Below, one piece after another: positions 13,943 through 18,303 of a stretch of 18,303 nucleotides of DNA. Location: positions 1 to 18,303 of the forward strand of contig JAQULX010000013.1 in NCBI GenBank assembly GCA_028718465.1, written 5' to 3'. Each line of letters starts with the position of its first letter. Position 1 is the first letter of the stretch. A model generated the notes under the pieces. That model saw only the letters and a program-made list of their open reading frames with translations. It did no database searches and was not told the origin of the DNA. Source of the stretch: Dehalococcoidales bacterium (GTDB lineage: Bacteria; Chloroflexota; Dehalococcoidia; Dehalococcoidales; UBA3254). The translations under genes were made by a program, and so were the position numbers.

Positions 13943-13969
13943 GTATACGTCTGATTCCCAGACGTATAC
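13943..13969. terminator. Hairpin downstream of the NTF2-like gene
   Basis: GTATACGTCTG, loop ATTCC, CAGACGTATAC: a perfect 11 bp stem about 40 bases after the stop codon. On the plus strand CATCC follows, without a U-tract. On the minus strand TATTTTC follows, so it could serve better for transcripts arriving from the right. Confidence 0.5.
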
Positions 13970-14178
13970 CATCCACCAAACGTGAATCGGGACTTAAAAG
14001 GCTATCGTTTTGTAAACTGCTATTTTGAGCCTAAATGGTATAGGTGGATTGTGTTCAAGTCTTCGAGATCAATGTTCAACTGTAGGCATATCTGTTCTAA
14101 GGCTAAAGAATATGCTTTAGGAGGAGCATAAGCATACTGGCAAATTACTTTTTAACTTCGGAGTAGTATATTAGATCT

Positions 14179-14445
14179 TTAGTGAGGAAATAATATCTCA
14201 GCAGCAGTCCACAATAAGATTATGACACCGACCATTAAAGGTAAAAAATTCAAGATAGCCCTATCCTTATTTCTAAAGACTGCCAATAATCCTATAATTA
14301 AGCCTATTATTCCCAAAACAGCGATAGCAGGAGTAGGCAAAGGAAAATGGAAATAGTTTGCTATTTTCATGCCGATTAAAACGATGAAAGCAATACTTAA
14401 TCCTACCGCCCATTTGCCGAGCGTTGTTTTGGGTAAAATCTTCAT
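14179..14445 (-). CDS. Small three-helix membrane protein, conserved, function unknown
   Basis: An 88-residue protein with three hydrophobic segments (about 11-29, 40-57, 65-84) separated by short charged loops (FRNKDRA). The ends MKILPKTTLGKW and AEILFPH match a family of small uncharacterised membrane proteins I recall from Bacillota and other anaerobes (MKLLPKTKLGKWSVGL...IGEILFPH); this copy is shorter in the first loop. The ribosome site before the ATG at 14445 is poor. The 210 bases between it and the NTF2-like gene show only a small inverted repeat (TATGCT...AGCATA, 14111-14130). Role unknown. Confidence 0.72.
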   Translation of the reverse strand: MKILPKTTLGKWAVGLSIAFIVLIGMKIANYFHFPLPTPAIAVLGIIGLIIGLLAVFRNKDRAILNFLPLMVGVIILLWTAAEILFPH

Positions 14446-14661
14446 TCAAATAGAACTGCTTACGAGCTTAGTTTCAAGCTATTGACATTATACCCCTAAT
14501 CTAAATATATAAACAGACTCAAATTTAGCTTCAAAAAGCATAGCATATTAATAAAATTTACATTTAGCTATGAATTAGCTTCGCAGCACAATAAAATATT
14601 GATAAAAAATACATGGTGGCTCATACTGCTAGCCAAAGGATAATATTGGAATATTGAAATG

Positions 14662-14706
14662 TACTCATGAAATGGCTGACATGTCCATGTTCGTACAGTA
14701 GTGAAC
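14662..14706 (+). repeat. Dispersed palindromic repeat, copy 4 (short form)
   Basis: TACTCATGAAATGGC is identical to the copies at 6735 and 8815. It is followed by ACATG, a variable base, CCATGTTCGTA as in copy 3, then CAGTAGTGA as in copy 1. It lies 22 bases from the end of the DUF3820 gene. The long 3' part and terminal hairpin of copies 2 and 3 are absent. Nearby, three near-copies of ATTTAGCTTC (14523, 14562, 14573) are also seen. Confidence 0.7.
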
Positions 14707-14727
14707 TCAACTGAAGCTGAATCAAAG

Positions 14728-14973
14728 TCAGTGAGCGTTATGTTTAAGGGGATTTAAAAGATATTCCAATCCGTTGAGCTTGATTTCATAAATTGCGGAT
14801 AATTGGGCGCCGATCTTCCCGGGGGGAAAACCTTTTCGGCTGAACCATTCCAAATAAGTCACCGGGAGGTCGCAAAGAAGACGGCCTTGATATTTTCCGA
14901 AAGGCATACGAATACTTACCAGCTCCGATAATACCCCGGGATTGATATTATCCCCGCCTGCATTAAACTTCAT
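14728..14973 (-). CDS. DUF3820 family protein
   Basis: An 81-residue protein of the DUF3820 family, recognised by RMPFGKYQGRLLCDLPVTYLEWF, then FPPGKIGAQLSAIYEIKLNGLEYLL. The PFGKYKG...LP--YL-WF pattern resembles short nucleic-acid-associated modules, but no biochemical role is established to my knowledge. The N-terminal 20 residues (MKFNAGGDNINPGVLSELVS) are typical in length for the family. It starts 37 bases after the tex stop codon on the same strand, so it is probably the second gene of a tex transcript. GAGGG lies about 11 bases before the ATG. Confidence 0.85.
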   Translation of the reverse strand: MKFNAGGDNINPGVLSELVSIRMPFGKYQGRLLCDLPVTYLEWFSRKGFPPGKIGAQLSAIYEIKLNGLEYLLNPLKHNAH

Positions 14974-15010
14974 ATCAATTAAAACCCTCTAATATCTTAA
15001 TTTCCTTTAA

Positions 15011-17170
15011 TTATTCTATTGGTTCTTTAACTTCAGCGTCTTTTAGCATAGATAGAACTATGCGTTTGCGCTGCGTATCGATTTCCACGACCGTAACTTC
15101 CACTTTTTGCTGAAGCTTAACTATATCGGCAGGTCTTTTGACAAAATGATCGGCCAGTTTGCTGATATGCACCAGGCCGTCCTGATGAACTCCGATATCC
15201 ACAAAAGCACCAAAGTTGGTAATGTTGGTGACAATTCCCGGGAGTTTCATGCCGGGTTTTAGCTGGTCGATATTGTTAATTCCGGCAGCAAAACTAAAAG
15301 CCTCGAACTGTTTCCTGGGGTCTCTCCCGGGCTTCTTAAGCTCCTGCAAAATATCTGAAAGGGTGGGTATGCCAACAGTCTCACTGATATAATTCTCCAG
15401 GATAATATTTTGTTGTAGCCCGGCATCCTGCATTAATTCCCGGACCGAGACGCCCAAATCCCTGGCCATGCGGCTAACCAGACCATAGTTCTCCGGATGA
15501 ATGGCACTGGAATCCAGCGGGTTTTCGCAATTGCGAATGCGGAGAAAACCGGCTGCCTGTTCAAAAGCTTTTGGGCCCAGGCGGGGCACTTTTTTTAACC
15601 CCTGGCGGCTTTTAAACGGCCCATTTTCATTACGATACTCTATAATATTTTTCGCCAGGACCGGCCCAATCCCCGAAACATAGGTCAAAAGCTGTTTACT
15701 GGCAGTATTGACCTCGACTCCCACTTTGTTAACACAGCTCATGACCACATCATCCAGACTTTGCTTGAGCTTGCCCTGGTCAACATCATGCTGATACTGA
15801 CCGACACCTATTGATTTAGGATCGATCTTTACCAGTTCTGACAGCGGGTCCATCAATCTGCGTCCGATGGATATAGCTCCCCTGACGGTAATATCATAAT
15901 CGGGGAATTCTTCGCGAGCTGCCTCCGACGCTGAATAGATGGAAGCCCCGCTCTCATTCACCATTACGACTATTATTGTGTCCGGCAGTTTAAGCCCACG
16001 GATAAAAGCCTCGGTTTCACGGCCGGCAGTTCCATTGCCGATCGCAATTGCTTCAACTTGATATCGCTTCACCAGATCGGAAAGAATAGTCCCGGCTTCC
16101 TCAGCTTGCCGGGCTGAAAGAGTAGGATAAATGGTGGTATTGTGGAGAAGTTTACCCTGCGGGTCCAGGCACACTACTTTGCATCCGGTGCGGTAGCCGG
16201 GGTCGATTGCCAGTACGGTTTTATTACCCAGGGGGGATGCCATCAAGAGCTCATACAGATTTTGGGCAAATACCCGGATAGCTTCAGCATCGGCACGTTC
16301 TTTGATCTCCTGCCGGATATCGGTTTCCAGTGAAGGCGCCAGCAGCCTTTGATAGCTGTCTTCCATAGCCAGAATAACCTGGTCCGAGGCTGGGTTCTGC
16401 CCCTTCACAAAATACTGGAACATTATCGATAAAGCCTTCTCCTGCGGAGGTCTTATAGAGATCTTGAGATACCCTTCAGCTTCCCCGCGAAACACTGCCA
16501 GAACCCGGTGGCCGGGCATACGAGAAGCCAGCTCCTGCTGCTCAAAATAATCGCGGTACTTGGCGCCGGCTTCCTCTTTTCCCTGTATTACGCTGGACTG
16601 AAGCAGCCCGTCACGGGCAAAAAGGCGGCGCAGGGACTGCCGGACCCCGGCATCTTCATTTATCATCTCCGCAATAATATCGCGGGCTCCGGCCAGGGCT
16701 TCTCCAGTGGAATTAATTCCTTTTTCCGGATTGATAAAGGCCACAGCCGCCTGTTCCGGATCTGTCAGATCATCCTGAGCCAGTATTGCCAGCGCCAGAG
16801 GCTCTAATCCTTTCTCCCGGGCGATGGCAGCTCGGGTGCGCCGCTTGGGACGGTAAGGTAAATAGATATCCTCCAGGGCAGATAAGGTTTCAGCGGTGGA
16901 AACCGCCGCTTGCAATTCATCCGTTAGTAATTCCCGTTCTGCTAAAGACTTTAGAATGGCCTCGCGGCGTTTATCCAGTTCAGCTAATTGGGATAATCGA
17001 TCACGTACCCGGGTAATAATTACTTCATCCAGTGAGCCGGTCTGTTCTTTACGATAGCGAGCAATGAAGGGGACCGTAGATCCTTCCTTTAAAAGAGACT
17101 CGACAGATTGGGTTTGCCAGGGTTTAAGCCCAAGTTCGGCAGCGATGCGAGAGGTATATAGTTCAGTCAT
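15011..17170 (-). CDS. tex: Tex family RNA-binding transcription accessory protein
   Basis: A 719-residue Tex protein, a cytoplasmic nucleic-acid-binding factor related to the core of eukaryotic Spt6. An N-terminal helical region (about 1-310) contains FIARYRKEQTGSLDE and LEDIYLPYRPKRRTRA. Then come the YqgF/RNase H-like domain (VLAIDPGYRTGCKVVCLD, near 320-450), tandem helix-hairpin-helix motifs (YVSGIGPVLAKNIIEYRNENG and KVPRLGPKAFEQAAGFLRI), and a C-terminal S1 domain (PGIVTNITNFGAFVDIGVHQDGLVHIS). Length and order match the family. The start at 17170 fits the conserved N-terminus, though its ribosome site is weak. DUF3820 follows on the same transcript. Orthologues influence toxin expression and stress survival in some pathogens; the general role remains poorly defined. 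Confidence 0.97.
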   Translation of the reverse strand: MTELYTSRIAAELGLKPWQTQSVESLLKEGSTVPFIARYRKEQTGSLDEVIITRVRDRLSQLAELDKRREAILKSLAERELLTDELQAAVSTAETLSALEDIYLPYRPKRRTRAAIAREKGLEPLALAILAQDDLTDPEQAAVAFINPEKGINSTGEALAGARDIIAEMINEDAGVRQSLRRLFARDGLLQSSVIQGKEEAGAKYRDYFEQQELASRMPGHRVLAVFRGEAEGYLKISIRPPQEKALSIMFQYFVKGQNPASDQVILAMEDSYQRLLAPSLETDIRQEIKERADAEAIRVFAQNLYELLMASPLGNKTVLAIDPGYRTGCKVVCLDPQGKLLHNTTIYPTLSARQAEEAGTILSDLVKRYQVEAIAIGNGTAGRETEAFIRGLKLPDTIIVVMVNESGASIYSASEAAREEFPDYDITVRGAISIGRRLMDPLSELVKIDPKSIGVGQYQHDVDQGKLKQSLDDVVMSCVNKVGVEVNTASKQLLTYVSGIGPVLAKNIIEYRNENGPFKSRQGLKKVPRLGPKAFEQAAGFLRIRNCENPLDSSAIHPENYGLVSRMARDLGVSVRELMQDAGLQQNIILENYISETVGIPTLSDILQELKKPGRDPRKQFEAFSFAAGINNIDQLKPGMKLPGIVTNITNFGAFVDIGVHQDGLVHISKLADHFVKRPADIVKLQQKVEVTVVEIDTQRKRIVLSMLKDAEVKEPIE

Positions 17171-17398
17171 TTTGATATGTCTTTCTTCCTGAATAAAAAG
17201 TTTTCTAATTCATTGAATCATGTTAGAGGAGCTTTAATCAACTTTACGTTTGTGAAGTACCGGAAGAATCCGATGAAGTATCAAAATCGAATTCCTATTT
17301 TGGCTGAAAGTTCCGGACCTGATGCATTTCGGTCAGTCTCGGAAAGCCCTGTTCTTCAGGATATTAACCGGTCGAGGTTGTAGCCGGAGTGTATAAAG

Positions 17399-17431
17399 TA
17401 CAGGCTGCCTGTTATTAACAGGCAGCCTGTA
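17399..17431. terminator. Strong hairpin between the betaine-binding protein gene and tex
   Basis: A 15 bp perfect stem with a three-base ATT loop (arms TACAGGCTGCCTGTT and AACAGGCAGCCTGTA). For the minus-strand gene ending at 17451 it lies about 20 bases downstream and is followed by CTTTATAC, a short U-rich tail. It probably ends that transcript. The remaining DNA up to the tex start (17171-17398) shows no gene and should hold the tex promoter, of which I see no clear boxes. Confidence 0.7.
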
Positions 17432-17450
17432 AAAAAAGGGGAGAAGAAGG

Positions 17451-18303
17451 CTAGGATAACCATCCCTGGACTATGTCCTGGTTATTGTTTACCCATTCCC
17501 TGGCGGCTTCCGCCGGGTCCATTCCGTCCACATTGATTTTATACATTACTTCGCCTAGCTGGGAATCGGTCAGTTTCATGTTGGACAGCATATTGGCCGC
17601 TTCCGGCATGTCCTCTTTGAAGCCCTTCCGGGCGATTATCTGGATTTCCTCGGCCCCACCCAGTGTCAGCTCAGGATCTTCCAGAATTTTGAGGTCCCAT
17701 TTGAAGAACTTCCAGTGCGGAGCCCATCCTGTAACCACGATCCATTCTTGTTTTTCTACAGCGCGGGTAAGCTCGGCAATCATAGCCGCCTCACTGGACT
17801 CGATGAAGTTCCAATCTTCCAGTCCGTAAGTAGGAATAGTATTCTCTTCGGTATGGATCATCAGGCCGGCGCCAGGCTCAATGCCTACAATCCGGGAACC
17901 GAACTTGTCTTTATGATCGTTTAACTCTGTTATGGAATCGATGGTGACATATGAAGGTACCACCAGACCTAACTTGGCATTATCAAAAAGAGTACCGAGG
18001 ACTTCAACATCATCCTTGTATTCGTCCCAGTAAGATTCGTGAGTGTAAGGCAGCCAGGCTGTGGTAAAAGCGTCCGCATCACCTTTGGCGACTGCGGTCC
18101 ACATCGGTCCGGCACTGACAACATCTTTCTTCACCTCATAACCCAGGTCTTCCAGAACTGCCTCAGCAATATGGGTTTCAGCCTCAGCACAGGCCCACTG
18201 TACGTAGATCAACTTCACAGTGCCTTTTTCCTCAGTCTGGGGGGTAGTAGCGGCGGGTTGGGTTTGTGCGGGGGTCGTAGAACCGGCTGGCTCTGTAGTA
18301 TTG
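17451..18303 (-). CDS. Glycine betaine / proline betaine ABC transporter substrate-binding protein (5' end cut by window edge)
   Basis: An OpuAC-like periplasmic-type binding protein, about 284 residues visible. KLIYVQWACAEAETHIAEAVLEDLGY opens the first lobe. The aromatic box for quaternary amines is represented by VQWACAE, GPMWTAV, TTAWLPYTHESYW and GWAPHWKFF, and the C-terminus is PAEAAREWVNNNQDIVQGWLS. A GTG at 18216-18218 could be read as a start, but the frame stays open to the right edge through a Thr/Pro/Ala-rich linker (TTPAQTQPAATTPQTEEKGT), typical of the segment after a lipoprotein cysteine. The true start, signal peptide and lipobox therefore lie outside the window. Permease and ATPase genes are not present downstream. 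A role in osmoprotectant uptake is likely; choline or carnitine specificity is possible. Confidence 0.93.
   Translation of the reverse strand, partial: NTTEPAGSTTPAQTQPAATTPQTEEKGTVKLIYVQWACAEAETHIAEAVLEDLGYEVKKDVVSAGPMWTAVAKGDADAFTTAWLPYTHESYWDEYKDDVEVLGTLFDNAKLGLVVPSYVTIDSITELNDHKDKFGSRIVGIEPGAGLMIHTEENTIPTYGLEDWNFIESSEAAMIAELTRAVEKQEWIVVTGWAPHWKFFKWDLKILEDPELTLGGAEEIQIIARKGFKEDMPEAANMLSNMKLTDSQLGEVMYKINVDGMDPAEAAREWVNNNQDIVQGWLS

Noticed and set aside
18216..18218. GTG as the start of the betaine-binding protein
   Set aside because: The frame remains open to the window edge through a lipoprotein-type linker, so the start lies outside.

Overview
The window carries bacterial genes of moderate GC, with Shine-Dalgarno starts and sigma-70-type promoters. 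The LuxR/MalT-type ATPase regulator, a CrtI-like FAD oxidoreductase, a glutamine synthetase that appears to lack an adenylylation site, and small families common in Chloroflexota and anaerobic Bacillota suggest an anaerobe from one of those groups. This is inference; no rRNA or marker phylogeny is visible. The gene ends at both window edges are cut off.

Left part (1-5260): the 5' two thirds of aspS on the minus strand, a roughly 700 bp repeat-bearing intergenic stretch, a CrtI-like FAD oxidoreductase on the minus strand flanked by direct copies of a ~45 bp repeat, then a glutamine synthetase on the plus strand ending in a strong GC hairpin. These look like chromosomal housekeeping or metabolic genes.

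Middle part (5260-9550) is an accessory region of short, AT-richer modules. It holds an EVE-domain plus PD-(D/E)XK-like nuclease fusion (predicted modification-dependent restriction enzyme), a BrnT/BrnA-like toxin-antitoxin pair with a palindromic operator over its promoter, a ribbon-helix-helix protein followed by an unannotated 44-residue membrane microprotein, a decayed fragment of a DUF2075-like helicase, and a small zinc-ribbon protein. Copies of a palindrome-cored dispersed repeat lie between these modules; two copies extend over about 150 bp and end in a hairpin conserved in structure more than in sequence.

Right part (9550-18303): a small conserved protein of unknown function divergent from an 897-residue MalT-like LuxR regulator. 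The regulator's upstream region carries three GTACAG boxes at exactly 11 bp intervals. Then come an NTF2/SnoaL-like protein, a small three-helix membrane protein, a tex-DUF3820 pair, and a glycine-betaine type ABC substrate-binding lipoprotein cut by the right edge.

The best candidates for new biology are the repeat-punctuated defence region around the EVE-nuclease, the RHH-microprotein operon, and the phased GTACAG operator.
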